Positions 31,816-40,474 are shown, counted from the first letter of the stretch. The stretch is DNA of 64,000 nt from Deltaproteobacteria bacterium (GCA_021799495.1 JAJZAI010000005.1:1-64000); one strand, 5' to 3'. Numbers and translations: made by a program. Notes: generated by a model not told the origin, from the sequence alone.

Positions 31816-33290
31816 TAGTTTTCCAGCACCCAGGTGTCTTTGCTGCCGCCGCCTTGAGACGAATTGACGATCAGCGAACCTTCGCGCAGCGCCACCCGCG
31901 TCAGGCCGCCCGGCAGCACGCGCGGCTTCGCCCCGAGCAGCACGAACGGCCGCAAATCGACGTGCCGCGGCGCCAGCGTCGCGCCGCCCGCTCCCGCCAG
32001 CGTCGGATGCACCGAGAGCTGCACGACCGGCTGCGCGATGAATCCGGCCGGATCGCGCTCGATCCGCCGCCGCGTTTCTTCCAGTTCGGCCTCGTCCGCG
32101 CGCGGCCCGATCACCACGCCGTAGCCGCCCGACGCGCCGGTCGGCTTGACCACGTAGCGATCGAGGTCTTTCAGCACCATCGCGCAGACTTCCGGATCGC
32201 GCAGCAGATGGGTCTCGACGATCGGGATTATCGGCTCTTCGCCAAGATAGTATTTGATCATCTTCGGCGTGTACGCGAAGACCGCCTTGTCGTCCGCGAT
32301 GCCGGTGCCGATCGCGTTCGCCACCACGGCGTTGCCGGCCCGCAACACCGCCGTCAGGCCGGGCGATCCCAGCAGCGAATCCGGACGGAACGCGACCGGA
32401 TCCATAAAATCGTCGTCAACCCTCCGGTACAGCACATGGATTCGCTTGAGGCCGTGGACGGTCTTCATGAACAGCTTGTGATCCACGCAGGCCAGGTCCT
32501 GGCCCTCGACCAGTTCGACGCCCATCTGTTGCGACAGGAAAACGTGCTCGAAGAACGCGGAGTTGAACGGCCCCGGCGTGAGAATCGCGACTGTGGGATC
32601 GGAGCCGCCGCCGGGCGCGAGCTCGCGCAGGCTCGCCAGCAAGTCCGCCGGATAATGCTCCACCGACCGCACTTTCAGCGCGCGCATCAATTCCGGCATG
32701 ATCCGCGTCATGATCACGCGGTTTTCAATCAGGTACGACACTCCCGACGGGGTCCGCACATTATCTTCGAGAATCTGAAAGCGCCCGTCGGCGGCCCGCA
32801 CCAGATCGATGCCCGCGACCGTCACGAACGAATCGTGCGGCGGCCGGATTCCGACCACGGCGTGCCGGAATTGCGGCGAGCCCACGATCAGATCGCGGGG
32901 AATCACGTCGTCCTTCAGAATTTCGCCGGGGCCATAAACGTCTGCCAGAAACGCATTGAGCGCGCGCACGCGCTGGATCAGGCCCGCTTCGAGGTTCGCC
33001 CAGACGTCGCCCGAAATAATCCGGGGCACGGGATCGAACGGAAATATTCGTTCCGCTCCCGATTCGTTGCCGTAAACGTTGAACGTGACCCCCATCCGCA
33101 GGAACATCCGATGCGCCTGTTCGCTCAGTTCGGCGAGCCGTCCTGCCTCCATCGCGAGCAGATAATTCGCCACCCGCGCGCACTCCGGCCGCGCCCGTCC
33201 CTCGTCGTCGAACATCTCGTTCATCGGCCGCTCAAGCGCCGTCAATGCCTGCGTAACCGGCATGCCGCTGCCCACGTGCTGTGCATCCAT
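31815..33290 (-). CDS. Circularly permuted ATP-grasp type 2 ligase-like protein
   Basis: A 491-residue protein of the circularly permuted ATP-grasp family (formerly DUF404/DUF407), predicted to activate a carboxylate with ATP and form an amide bond. Typical segments are FPFDPVPRIISGDVWANLEAGLIQRVRAL (in parts), LEDNVRTPSGVSYLIENR, ILTPGPFNSAFFEHVFLSQQMG, EGQDL and the permuted ATP-binding part RYVVKPTGASGGYGVVIGP. ATG 33290 gives the normal N-terminus; the frame extends 26 codons further. First gene of the trio with alpha-E and transglutaminase. Confidence 0.92.
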   Translation of the reverse strand: MDAQHVGSGMPVTQALTALERPMNEMFDDEGRARPECARVANYLLAMEAGRLAELSEQAHRMFLRMGVTFNVYGNESGAERIFPFDPVPRIISGDVWANLEAGLIQRVRALNAFLADVYGPGEILKDDVIPRDLIVGSPQFRHAVVGIRPPHDSFVTVAGIDLVRAADGRFQILEDNVRTPSGVSYLIENRVIMTRIMPELMRALKVRSVEHYPADLLASLRELAPGGGSDPTVAILTPGPFNSAFFEHVFLSQQMGVELVEGQDLACVDHKLFMKTVHGLKRIHVLYRRVDDDFMDPVAFRPDSLLGSPGLTAVLRAGNAVVANAIGTGIADDKAVFAYTPKMIKYYLGEEPIIPIVETHLLRDPEVCAMVLKDLDRYVVKPTGASGGYGVVIGPRADEAELEETRRRIERDPAGFIAQPVVQLSVHPTLAGAGGATLAPRHVDLRPFVLLGAKPRVLPGGLTRVALREGSLIVNSSQGGGSKDTWVLEN

Positions 33291-33500
33291 CGATAATCCA
33301 TCCCGAGAGCGGACCGGCATTTCGCGCCGATGCCGTATCGGCCCGCTTTCAGCGTGACGGATCAGCAAGTCGTGTGCCCTCGCTGCGGATGCGGCATCGC
33401 CCAGGCGGAACGGGCCGGCCCAACGGGCGCGGCAGCGCGCCCTGGCTTCGCGGCGGAGAGTTATTCGCGGGAATCTGCGCGGCTGAAGCGCCGCAAGGAA

Positions 33501-33944
33501 CTACAATTCGACCCAGAAGGTATCCTTGAGGCCCGCCGCATATGAGATGCGCCGCGGCGTGATACGCATCATTCTGAGCGTGTCCGATCCGAAGAAAGGC
33601 GCTTCGAAGGAATTCTTCTTCAGGAAGATCGCCTTGTAGCGCTCCCAGTCGGCGCTGTCGCGCGGCACCTCGGCCGCTTCGCCCTGAATCGAGGCGCGCG
33701 TGATCTCGAAGGTCGGAACGTTCCCGACGTCTCGCGTATCCACCAGCACCGTGGCCTTCGGATGGTTTACCAGGTTCTGATATTTCTCGACGCCATGACG
33801 CATGATGAACAGCAGGTCGAGTTCCTCGGTTTCAGCGAACGCCTGCACTGTTCCGGTCGGCCACTGATCGCCCTGCGTGATCAGCACGGCGACGTGCTCC
33901 TGTCCGAGCAACTCCAGCATCTTGCGCTTCTGTTCAGCGTTCAT
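33501..33944 (-). CDS. PPOX-class pyridoxamine 5'-phosphate oxidase family protein
   Basis: A 147-residue split-beta-barrel flavin/F420-type protein. The N-terminus (KRKMLELLGQEHVAVLITQGDQWPTGT) and the central LLFIMRHGVEKYQNLVNHPKATVLVD are typical of the PPOX class, whose members bind FMN, F420 or haem; the substrate cannot be deduced. ATG 33944 is preceded by AAAGGA at a normal distance. It is followed upstream on the same strand by the TusA-like and FrnE-like genes (79-base gap), so the three may share a redox-related unit. Confidence 0.82.
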   Translation of the reverse strand: MNAEQKRKMLELLGQEHVAVLITQGDQWPTGTVQAFAETEELDLLFIMRHGVEKYQNLVNHPKATVLVDTRDVGNVPTFEITRASIQGEAAEVPRDSADWERYKAIFLKKNSFEAPFFGSDTLRMMRITPRRISYAAGLKDTFWVEL

Positions 33945-34022
33945 CGTCCGCAATCCTTTACGGTTTCGCCTGATTTCCGGGAGCCTGATTATTTCGCCGC
34001 CGCGCGCGAATCCAGTCGCGGT

Positions 34023-34241
34023 TTATTTTTCGATCGCCACGCGCCAGCCTCCGGCGCACGCTTCGACCACGACCACCGCGTGGCCTTCGGCTTCGGCGGC
34101 GCGCGGTATATCGCGCACGCCGCGCGGATCGTCGATCAGCAACTCCAGGATTTCGCGGCGCGCCATCGTCTCCAGCCGCACCTTGGCATGCGCCCAATTC
34201 AGCGGGCATTTGACGCCGCGCAAATCCAGCCGCTGCGCCAT
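34023..34241 (-). CDS. TusA/SirA-family sulfurtransferase-like protein
   Basis: A 72-residue two-layer alpha/beta protein of the TusA family. LDLRGVKCPLNWAHAKVRLE is the family start, with the sulfur-carrying Cys12. The usual Cys-Pro-x-Pro motif is here Cys-Pro-Leu-Asn, so the second Pro is missing. The rest (ELLIDDPRGVRDIPRAAEAEGH) is standard. TusA proteins pass persulfide sulfur in tRNA thiolation, cofactor synthesis or sulfur oxidation. It starts 6 bases after the FrnE-like gene, probably coupled. Confidence 0.85.
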   Translation of the reverse strand: MAQRLDLRGVKCPLNWAHAKVRLETMARREILELLIDDPRGVRDIPRAAEAEGHAVVVVEACAGGWRVAIEK

Positions 34242-34247
34242 CTCCGG

Positions 34248-34871
34248 CTATTTCGGCGCGCCGAACCGTTCGCTGGCGCGCTTGAGCAGCATCCGCATCA
34301 CCTCTTCGCTTTGCGCCCCGACCATCGGGAACTCGCCCGCGAAAAACGTCGGCACGCCGCTTACGCCCCGCTGATGCGCCGCGATCGTGGTTTCTTTCAG
34401 CGCCGCCTGATAGCGCTCCGACTCGAGCGCTTCGCTCATCGCCGCCGCGTCGATTCCGGCGTCCGCCGCCAATTCCCTAAGCACGCCGATCCGGCCGATA
34501 TTCAGCCCCTCGCTGAAATAGGCGCGATAAATCCGCTCCTCGAAAGCTTCGGCCCGCCCGGTCGATTTCGCGAACTCGGCCGCTTCCAGCGCGAGCCGGG
34601 AATTCGTGTACGTCTCCGGCGGCTTCATCGCGATTCCCGCGGCTTCGCCCATGCCCACGATTCGCGTCCAGATCGCCTTGCGCGTCTCCGGATCCATCCC
34701 GCTGCGCCATTGCGTCGCCGGCATGCCTTCGGCCGGCCACTCCGGATGAATCTGAAAGCCCTTCCATTCGAGTTCGAAATCAAATTCCGGTTTGAGCTTG
34801 CGCACGACTTCAAAGCCGATGTAACAGAAGGGGCAAATGAAGTCCGAAAACATTTCGAGCTTTAACGGCAT
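34248..34871 (-). CDS. DsbA-family (FrnE-like) thiol oxidoreductase
   Basis: A 207-residue thioredoxin-fold protein with an inserted helical domain. The active site CPFC lies at the end of the first strand (LEMFSDFICPFCYIG), and the cis-Pro loop GVSGVPTFFAGEF is near the C-terminus. There is no signal peptide, so it is cytoplasmic, like FrnE or 2-hydroxychromene-2-carboxylate isomerase relatives. It precedes the TusA-like gene by 6 bases. ATG 34871 starts immediately before the first strand; a few alternative upstream codons exist. Confidence 0.88.
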   Translation of the reverse strand: MPLKLEMFSDFICPFCYIGFEVVRKLKPEFDFELEWKGFQIHPEWPAEGMPATQWRSGMDPETRKAIWTRIVGMGEAAGIAMKPPETYTNSRLALEAAEFAKSTGRAEAFEERIYRAYFSEGLNIGRIGVLRELAADAGIDAAAMSEALESERYQAALKETTIAAHQRGVSGVPTFFAGEFPMVGAQSEEVMRMLLKRASERFGAPK

Positions 34872-35034
34872 GGCCACCGATGACCTCAATTGAACGATAT
34901 AACGGCCCTGGCGGCGGCGTCAAAAGTCTTCTCGCCGCTGCGGCCGGAATTGCCCGGCGTTCCGCATTCTTCGCCAACTGGCTAAGTTTGAATCTGATGC
35001 GGGCCGAAAGGTTCGCCCGCCGCGCGGAGGTCCC

Positions 35035-35829
35035 ATGATACTCGACCGCTTCAAACTCGACGGCAAGGTCGCCATCATCACCGGCGGCGGCCGCGGCCTC
35101 GGCCGCGCGATGGCCGTGCGCTTCGCCAATTGCGGCGCCGACATCGTCGCCGCGGCGCGCACGCTCGATCAGCTCAACGAAACCAGGGCGCTGGTCGAAG
35201 CGGCCGGACGCAGATGCCTGGTCGTGCCGACCGACGTCGGCCGCTCCGATGACGTGAACGCGATGGTCGCGGCGGCGGTAAAGGAGTTCGGCCGGGTTGA
35301 CGTGATGGTCAACAATGCCGGCATCGGCGAGGACTCCTTCGGCAAGCCGATCGATCAAATCACCGACAACGAATGGCGCCGCGGCATCGACGTGAATCTC
35401 TCCAGCCAGTTTTTCTGCGCGCGCGCCGTAATCCCCCATATGCTCAGGGCGGGCCGCGGCAAAATCATCAACGTCGCTTCCGGATACGGCCTGCGCGGCG
35501 GCAAGCACAATTACATGTACGCCTGCTCCAAGGGCGCCGTCCTGCAGCTCACGCGTTCGCTGGCGCTGACCTATGCGGACAATCATATCCAGACGAACTG
35601 CATCGTCCCCGGCATCTTTCCGCACAACGAAGCGATGATGAAATTCTTCAAGGGCGGCAAATTCATCCCCATAGGCCGTCCCGGCAACGACGAGGACGTC
35701 GGGCCGCTTGCGGTGTTTCTCGCTTCCGACGCGTCCGACCATATCAACGGCGAGTTGATCATCATCGACGGCGGCGGCTTGGCCGGCGGCGTCGTGCCGA
35801 CCGGCGTGGCGCCCGGCAATCCCGCCTGA
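35035..35829 (+). CDS. Short-chain dehydrogenase/reductase (classical)
   Basis: A 264-residue NAD(P)-dependent oxidoreductase. Cofactor motif TGGGRGLG, the structural NNAG, and catalytic residues Ser in NVASGYG and Tyr-x-x-x-Lys in YACSK are all present, and IIIDGGGLAGG closes the fold. The substrate is unknown. A GGAGG ribosome site precedes the ATG. It lies 30 bases before a second, divergent SDR with which it probably forms an operon, suggesting two steps of one pathway or a heteromeric enzyme. Confidence 0.92.
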   Translation: MILDRFKLDGKVAIITGGGRGLGRAMAVRFANCGADIVAAARTLDQLNETRALVEAAGRRCLVVPTDVGRSDDVNAMVAAAVKEFGRVDVMVNNAGIGEDSFGKPIDQITDNEWRRGIDVNLSSQFFCARAVIPHMLRAGRGKIINVASGYGLRGGKHNYMYACSKGAVLQLTRSLALTYADNHIQTNCIVPGIFPHNEAMMKFFKGGKFIPIGRPGNDEDVGPLAVFLASDASDHINGELIIIDGGGLAGGVVPTGVAPGNPA

Positions 35830-35859
35830 CCCGCCCGCCGCGCATCATCGAGGTCGCCC

Positions 35860-36657
35860 ATGGCTGATCAAAAAAACCTTCCATCCGGTTTGCGGGATTA
35901 TTCGCTCGCGGGCAAAGCGGCGCTGATCGTCGGCGCGGAGCATCCGGTCGGCCGCGTCGCCGCGCTCACCCTGGCCGAGGCGGGCGCGAACGTGATGCTT
36001 GCGTCGCAGGACGTCGGCGCCGACGAGTCTCTGAAGCAGGCCGCCAGGGCCGCGCAGGCGCTCGGCGTCAAGGCGGCGGCGCGCACCCAGCGCGCCTCGA
36101 TCCGCGCCGATTTGGCAGCGACCGCCGACGGCGCCGTCACCGCGCTCGGCGGTCTCGACATCCTTGTCACCGCGCTCGATGCGCCCCTCTACGCGCCGGT
36201 CGAAACGATCGACGATTCCGCCTACGACCGCGTGATGGATGAAAACTTCAAAGCGGTCTGGATGGCGCTTCAGGAAATTGGCCGCGTGATGCTTCAGCGC
36301 GGCGGCGGATCGATCGTTGCGATTACCAACGTAATGGCGGAGCGGGGCGTTCCCAACGCTTCGCTTTATTGCGCCGCCAAGGGCGCCGTTCGCAATCTGG
36401 TGCGCGCGCTCGCGCTCGAATGGGCGCGGCGGAAGGTGCGAATCAATCTGCTCGAATGCGGCTGGACCGAGGAGCCCGGCAGTCCGGCGCTGGAAGCGGG
36501 TGAATTCAGCGAGCGGCTGATTAAATATCTGCCCTATCGCCGCCTGCTCAAACCCGAAGAGATTTCGGGCGCGCTGCTCTATCTGGTTTCGCCCGCCTCC
36601 AGTTTCGTGACCGGCGAGGCGATCGCGGTTGACGGCGGCCTGCTCTGCCGCGTCTAG
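35860..36657 (+). CDS. SDR-family protein with altered cofactor and Ser motifs
   Basis: A 265-residue SDR-fold protein following the classical SDR by 30 bases. The glycine-rich motif is degenerate (VGAEHPVGR in place of TGxxxGIG), the NNAG motif reads TALDAP, and the catalytic Ser position (AITNVMAERG) is not Ser, but Tyr-x-x-x-Lys survives (YCAAK). The C-terminal substrate end (AIAVDGGLLCRV) is normal. It may be a non-catalytic partner of the upstream SDR or an enzyme with changed chemistry. Comparable active/inactive SDR pairs exist in lipid metabolism. Confidence 0.85.
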   Translation: MADQKNLPSGLRDYSLAGKAALIVGAEHPVGRVAALTLAEAGANVMLASQDVGADESLKQAARAAQALGVKAAARTQRASIRADLAATADGAVTALGGLDILVTALDAPLYAPVETIDDSAYDRVMDENFKAVWMALQEIGRVMLQRGGGSIVAITNVMAERGVPNASLYCAAKGAVRNLVRALALEWARRKVRINLLECGWTEEPGSPALEAGEFSERLIKYLPYRRLLKPEEISGALLYLVSPASSFVTGEAIAVDGGLLCRV

Positions 36658-36667
36658 TTCGCCCGGT

Positions 36668-37033
36668 CTATCCGAGCGCGGCCGTCAACAGCAGCGCGCT
36701 TTCCTCGAGCGCCTCGACCGCGTGCGGAATCTCGCGATCGATTACCGCGACGTCGCCGGCCGCGTAATCCACGCCGTTGAGCCGGATCGCGCCGGCCAGA
36801 ACCGTCACCGCGACCGTGCCGCGTGCGTGATGCTCCTTTAGCGCGGCGCCGCGCTTCAGCGCCATCAGCGTCACGCTCAATTCGCCGTTTTTCGCCAGAC
36901 TCTCGGCGGCGCGATCGCCGTTGGCCCATTGCGCGCTTTGCTTCAGCCGCGCGATTTCGCCGCCGGTCTTGAGATGAGCGACGCCGTTGACGGGCGCGCC
37001 CGCCGTCCATGCAGGTCGATTTTCGTTCGCCAT
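36668..37033 (-). CDS. Small cupin-domain protein
   Basis: A 121-residue single cupin barrel. Conserved parts are the ALKRGAALKEHHARGTVAVTVLAGAIRL segment (with the His pair of cupin motif 1) and GDVAVIDREIPHAVEAL (motif 2 His), so metal binding is likely. It could be a small-molecule sensor, isomerase or dioxygenase; sequence does not tell. It converges with the SDR pair, and an SDR gene lies 50 bases upstream on the same strand. Confidence 0.82.
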   Translation of the reverse strand: MANENRPAWTAGAPVNGVAHLKTGGEIARLKQSAQWANGDRAAESLAKNGELSVTLMALKRGAALKEHHARGTVAVTVLAGAIRLNGVDYAAGDVAVIDREIPHAVEALEESALLLTAALG

Positions 37034-37083
37034 GCGAAAACTCCATCCCGACGCGTCGCCGGCCGCCGCAATCCGGATTTTGG

Positions 37084-37854
37084 TCAGCGCGCCAGCGGCG
37101 ACGCCAGCGTCAGCCCGCCGTCAACCATCAGCGTCTGCGCCGTCAGATAGCGCGCCTCGGGCGTGCACAGCAGCGCGGCCACCGCGGCGATTTCATCCAG
37201 TTCGGGCAGCCGGCCCAGCGCGGTGCGGGCCGCGGTCACGTCGAGCGCGCGCTGGAAATCGTCGCCGAAATAGATTCGCGACGAATCGCTGTCGATCATC
37301 CCGAAGTTCACGCCGTTGACGGTGATCGCGCGGCGGCCCAGCTCGAACGCGAAGTCGCGCACCATCGCTTCCATCGCGGCTTTGGCCGCGCCAAGCACGC
37401 CGTGTCCCGGCAGATGGCGAATCGAATCGATTCCGGAAATCATTATGATTCGTCCGCCTTCGCCCATGAATTTGCCGGCTTCCTGCACCGCGGCGACGAA
37501 ACCTCCCACGCTCAGATTGAAGGTGCGCGTCAGGTTGTGCGGTTTCACTTCGAGCAGCGGCTTGAACGCGGTCGCCGCCGCGTTGACGACCAGAAAGTCG
37601 AGCCTGCCGAATTCCTGCGCCGCCGCCGCGACCATCGCGCGCACTTCCGCGTCGTGCTCCATGTCGGCGCGGATCAGAATCGATCGCGGCGCATGGGCGC
37701 GCACTTCGGCGAGCGTGCGCTTGGCGCTTTCCTCGTCGCGCCGGTAATTGAGCGCGATCGTCGCGCCGCCCCTGGCCAGTTGCATCGCGATCGCGCGACC
37801 GAGTCCGCGCGTTCCGCCGGTGATCAGCGCGACTTTGCCTTTGAAATCGAACAT
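37084..37854 (-). CDS. SDR-family protein, FabL-like, catalytic Tyr replaced
   Basis: A 256-residue SDR. TGGTRGLG binds the cofactor and MVDGGLTLASPL ends the fold. The active-site region (ISGIDSIRHLPGHGVLGAAKAAMEAM) matches the enoyl-ACP reductase FabL arrangement, in which Tyr and Lys are separated by six residues. The Lys is present (GAAKAAM), but the Tyr position appears to hold His. Either His does the job or the protein is not an ordinary reductase. The NNAG motif is also modified (VNAAATA). Confidence 0.82.
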   Translation of the reverse strand: MFDFKGKVALITGGTRGLGRAIAMQLARGGATIALNYRRDEESAKRTLAEVRAHAPRSILIRADMEHDAEVRAMVAAAAQEFGRLDFLVVNAAATAFKPLLEVKPHNLTRTFNLSVGGFVAAVQEAGKFMGEGGRIIMISGIDSIRHLPGHGVLGAAKAAMEAMVRDFAFELGRRAITVNGVNFGMIDSDSSRIYFGDDFQRALDVTAARTALGRLPELDEIAAVAALLCTPEARYLTAQTLMVDGGLTLASPLAR

Positions 37855-37979
37855 TCAGCTCTTCCGTAAATTAATTTGATGCGCACCCGCGCGTTGCCCA
37901 AGGATTGAAAATAATTCGCTTCCGCCCGCGAATTCAATTCGCCCCGGCGGCGCGACCGCAATCGTCGGCAGATCGAATC

Positions 37980-38399
37980 CTACGGCGACATCGGCAGGGC
38001 GACGATCGACATGATCCTGATCCAACCGCCCGGTTTGACCTCGATCGGTTTGCTTCCGCCCGGACCGCGCACGACATAACGGCCGGGCTTCAGCCGGACG
38101 CGGAATTTTCCCGGCGCGCTCTCGATACAGTCGCCTTTGGCGACCTGATTGTGGTTGTCGGCGTCGTATATCCAGATACATTCGCCGATAACCCCCTGCG
38201 GATCGCCGTCCGGAACTCTTGCTCCAGAAAAGCCATAAACGCCTGAATCTCCGGACGCGCTCCCGGGCGGCGCCGGCGCGGCCATCGAGGAACTGGTATT
38301 CCCCGGCGCATTCGCCGGCCTGCGCGTACATCCAACGCCGCCGATCGCCGCCGCGCCGATCAGCATCGCGATCAATCCCGTCAACCAGCCGCGATTCAT
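37980..38399 (-). CDS. Hypothetical lipoprotein
   Basis: A 139-residue secreted protein with a clear lipoprotein signal (LTGLIAMLIGAAAIGGVGC, lipobox Cys24). A Pro/Ala/Ser linker follows, then a compact beta-rich domain with ECIWIYDADNHNQVAKGDC and RLKPGRYVVRGPGGSKPIEV, which looks like a small carboxypeptidase-regulatory or Ig-like fold. The two Cys residues bracketing the first of these could form a disulfide. ATG 38399 has GAGG about 8 bases upstream. Divergent from the bactofilin gene. Function unknown. Confidence 0.75.
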   Translation of the reverse strand: MNRGWLTGLIAMLIGAAAIGGVGCTRRPANAPGNTSSSMAAPAPPGSASGDSGVYGFSGARVPDGDPQGVIGECIWIYDADNHNQVAKGDCIESAPGKFRVRLKPGRYVVRGPGGSKPIEVKPGGWIRIMSIVALPMSP

Positions 38400-38564
38400 T
38401 CGGAAAACCTCTAAAATCGCCATTAAAGAGCGGTATCACGCAGCATAACACAGGTCCGCATCCGCGGTATCGTGAATTATTCCGCAGGCGGCCGATTTCG
38501 ATTGCCCCGCTTAGCCATTCCCGGCATCATTTCGGTTCAGTCGCGAAAAGGGGGACCGACTCGG

Positions 38565-38912
38565 ATGGCTGTGCTCGACGAAACCGCTTTCAATTCACGC
38601 ATCGGCAAGGGCGCCAAGGTTTCCGGCAAACTGATCTTCAAGGCGCCGGCCAAAATCGAAGGCGAAGTCGAAGGCGAGATCAGCGCCGACGACCTCGTTA
38701 TCGCGCAGGGCGCGATCGTGACCGCGCGCATCGCGGCCAACCGGATCACCATCGCCGGAACCTTGAGCGGCGAGATTATCGCGCGCGAGCGCGTCGAAGC
38801 GTTGCCCACGGCGCGTTTGCGATGCACCATCAGCACGCCGCGATTGGTGCTCAACGAGGGCGCGATCTTCGACGGCGATTGCAAGATGCCGGTGGAAAAA
38901 GCCGCCGCCTGA
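38565..38912 (+). CDS. Bactofilin
   Basis: A 115-residue polymer-forming cytoskeletal protein (bactofilin, DUF583). The right-handed beta-helix repeats are visible as periodic Ile/Val/Gly: GKGAKVSGKLIFKAPAKIEG, GEISADDLVIAQGAIVTAR, IAANRITIAGTLSGEIIARE and EALPTARLRCTISTPRLVL (read separately). Bactofilins form membrane-associated filaments that place enzymes in cell-wall shaping or polarity. It has no membrane anchor. ATG 38565 lies after a GGGGGA ribosome site; the frame extends 31 codons upstream with no domain. Confidence 0.93.
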   Translation: MAVLDETAFNSRIGKGAKVSGKLIFKAPAKIEGEVEGEISADDLVIAQGAIVTARIAANRITIAGTLSGEIIARERVEALPTARLRCTISTPRLVLNEGAIFDGDCKMPVEKAAA

Positions 38913-38915
38913 GCC

Positions 38916-39518
38916 TCAGCGCGGCGCGGCGGGCGCGAATTTCGCCAGACGGGCCTCGCCTCCCCACTCATCGCGAATCCGCGCGATCCGGCCGTCGGCG
39001 TCGAGTTCGATCGTTTCGCTTTCGCCCATCCGCGCCTCTCGACGCCATCGCAGGCCCGCGTCATCCACCTGACTGTAGGTTTGCTTGTAGGATGCGGCCA
39101 CGAGCGTATTCGGATCAATGACCGCCACTCTTCCCGTCAAACGACGCTGGCCGCGCGCGCGCGTCCGCGCGATGATCAGCGCCCGGCATATCACCAGGTC
39201 CGCATCGAGCTCGCGGAAACGCCCCAGCTTGACAATGACTTCGTTGCGCCCGGCCACCGCGCTCACACTGCCCCGCAAGGTTTCGTCCACAGCCTCGTAA
39301 ACGGCGTCGCGTTTGAACATCCCGCGTTGATAGCGCAGCGCAATCCGCATGATCGCACCGTCCGCCGCCAGCGTCGCCTCGACCGCGTGCAGATTGGCGC
39401 CCTCGGCCGTGCGCCGCTCGCCGCGCAGATACCCCGGCGCGATCAAAGCTTCTTCGACGGCGGCCAGCGCGCCAGCGCGCCAGATTTCGTAGCGATAGGT
39501 TCCGTACGGTATCGGCAT
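38916..39518 (-). CDS. Conserved-looking hypothetical protein
   Basis: A 200-residue soluble protein without signal peptide or membrane segments. It is beta-rich and charged, with alternating strands (YGTYRYEIWRAG, IMRIALRYQRGMFKRDAVYEAVD, EVIVKLGRFRELDADLVICRALII) and the C-terminal ETIELDADGRIARIRDEW, giving a lipocalin- or SRPBCC-like impression. I do not recognise the family. It is convergent with bactofilin, only 3 bases from its stop. Start ATG 39518 is chosen over 39545 because the extra residues add nothing. Confidence 0.6.
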   Translation of the reverse strand: MPIPYGTYRYEIWRAGALAAVEEALIAPGYLRGERRTAEGANLHAVEATLAADGAIMRIALRYQRGMFKRDAVYEAVDETLRGSVSAVAGRNEVIVKLGRFRELDADLVICRALIIARTRARGQRRLTGRVAVIDPNTLVAASYKQTYSQVDDAGLRWRREARMGESETIELDADGRIARIRDEWGGEARLAKFAPAAPR

Positions 39519-40056
39519 CGCGAGTTTCGGCCATTCTCGCGGCAACCCGTATCACGCCGCAAGCGAGGTCGGACCGCTATCAGCAATCTTTATCGCGCAA
39601 TTCACGCCGAAAAGATTTTTGTAACCGAACCGGAGAATGCGCGTCTTATAAGGCGTAAGCATTTCGATTAGGCCATTGAATCGAACCCAAGCTTTCCGGG
39701 CAAGTTCAGGAGAGCGAAATCTGTACCAGTAAAGCATCAATTGACGCTATAAAATGGATGATACATCCTGAAAAATCGCCAAATGATAGCTTGACCGTGA
39801 CCTGCGGATATTTTAATCCAATTGTGTATAACCGCGTCGATAAAATGCCGAAAACGGGATTCAGAAGACGGTACGGTTTTTAGTTCGGGCTGTCAGCGTC
39901 GCGCGGCGGTCGCGACGCATGGGACTGATCGAAGCGGACGGTTTGACAATGCGAAATTCGAGGCAAAACAGCGTCCCGCGCCCAAATCCCCCCCTCCAGC
40001 GGAATGACGAGGTGGATGGTGCGCGGCAAGAGCGCCAAAAAAGGAAGAAATCTGCG
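39519..40056. other. Long AT-richer intergenic region
   Basis: About 540 bases with lower GC than its surroundings. A 62-codon minus-strand frame (39552-39740) has no ribosome site or known motif and is probably chance. A small hairpin (GGATG-ATA-CATCC, 39756-39768) and a TTGACC hexamer at 39791 are seen, but no convincing promoter. It presumably carries the leader of the HTH gene at 40057. Confidence 0.35.
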
Positions 40057-40263
40057 ATGTTAGCCGATGCAAAAGTTCTGACTGTCAGTGAGCTCTCCGA
40101 CTACCTGCGCGTTCATCGCTCGACGATCTACCGGTTGCTGAAGAAAGGGCAGTTGCCCGGCTTCAAAATCGGCAGCGACTGGCGCTTCAACGTCGAAGCG
40201 ATCGACGAGTGGCGGATGCATCAAGGCGCCGCGCAACTCGAAGAACTGCGCAATCTCGGATGA
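40057..40263 (+). CDS. Excisionase-family helix-turn-helix DNA-binding protein (copy 1)
   Basis: A 68-residue MerR-like winged-helix DNA-binding protein of the excisionase group. KVLTVSELSDYLRVHRSTIYRLLKKG is the HTH, followed by the wing LPGFKIGSDWRFNVEAIDEW, both nearly the same as in the protein at 62602-62853. Such small proteins act as transcription or architectural factors even where no phage is present; no integrase or att site is nearby. AAGGAAG lies about 9 bases before ATG 40057. Confidence 0.88.
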   Translation: MLADAKVLTVSELSDYLRVHRSTIYRLLKKGQLPGFKIGSDWRFNVEAIDEWRMHQGAAQLEELRNLG

Positions 40264-40474
40264 GCTGGCTCCTCCGCGACGCCGTAAAGCGCGCTCGCGG
40301 ACGGCCGCTCAAGCGATCTTCGTAACCGGAAACCTGGGGCGGATCGGGATTTGCCTCCGCCCTGCGTCGCGGTCCGGCGTTTTACTAACCCGCCACGCCG
40401 TTATTTTGGATTTTGACGCGTTTGTTTTGTCGCAAGTGCGCCAAGTCGGGCGATTCCAGGATTGCTCGCGCCGA

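Noticed and set aside
33354-33545. Small plus-strand ORF with a CPRCGCG motif
   Set aside because: Only one Cys pair, no ribosome site, and its end overlaps the PPOX gene antisense; a chance zinc-ribbon look-alike cannot be excluded.
39552-39740. 62-codon minus-strand ORF
   Set aside because: No ribosome site, no recognisable motif, sits in an AT-richer gap; probably chance.
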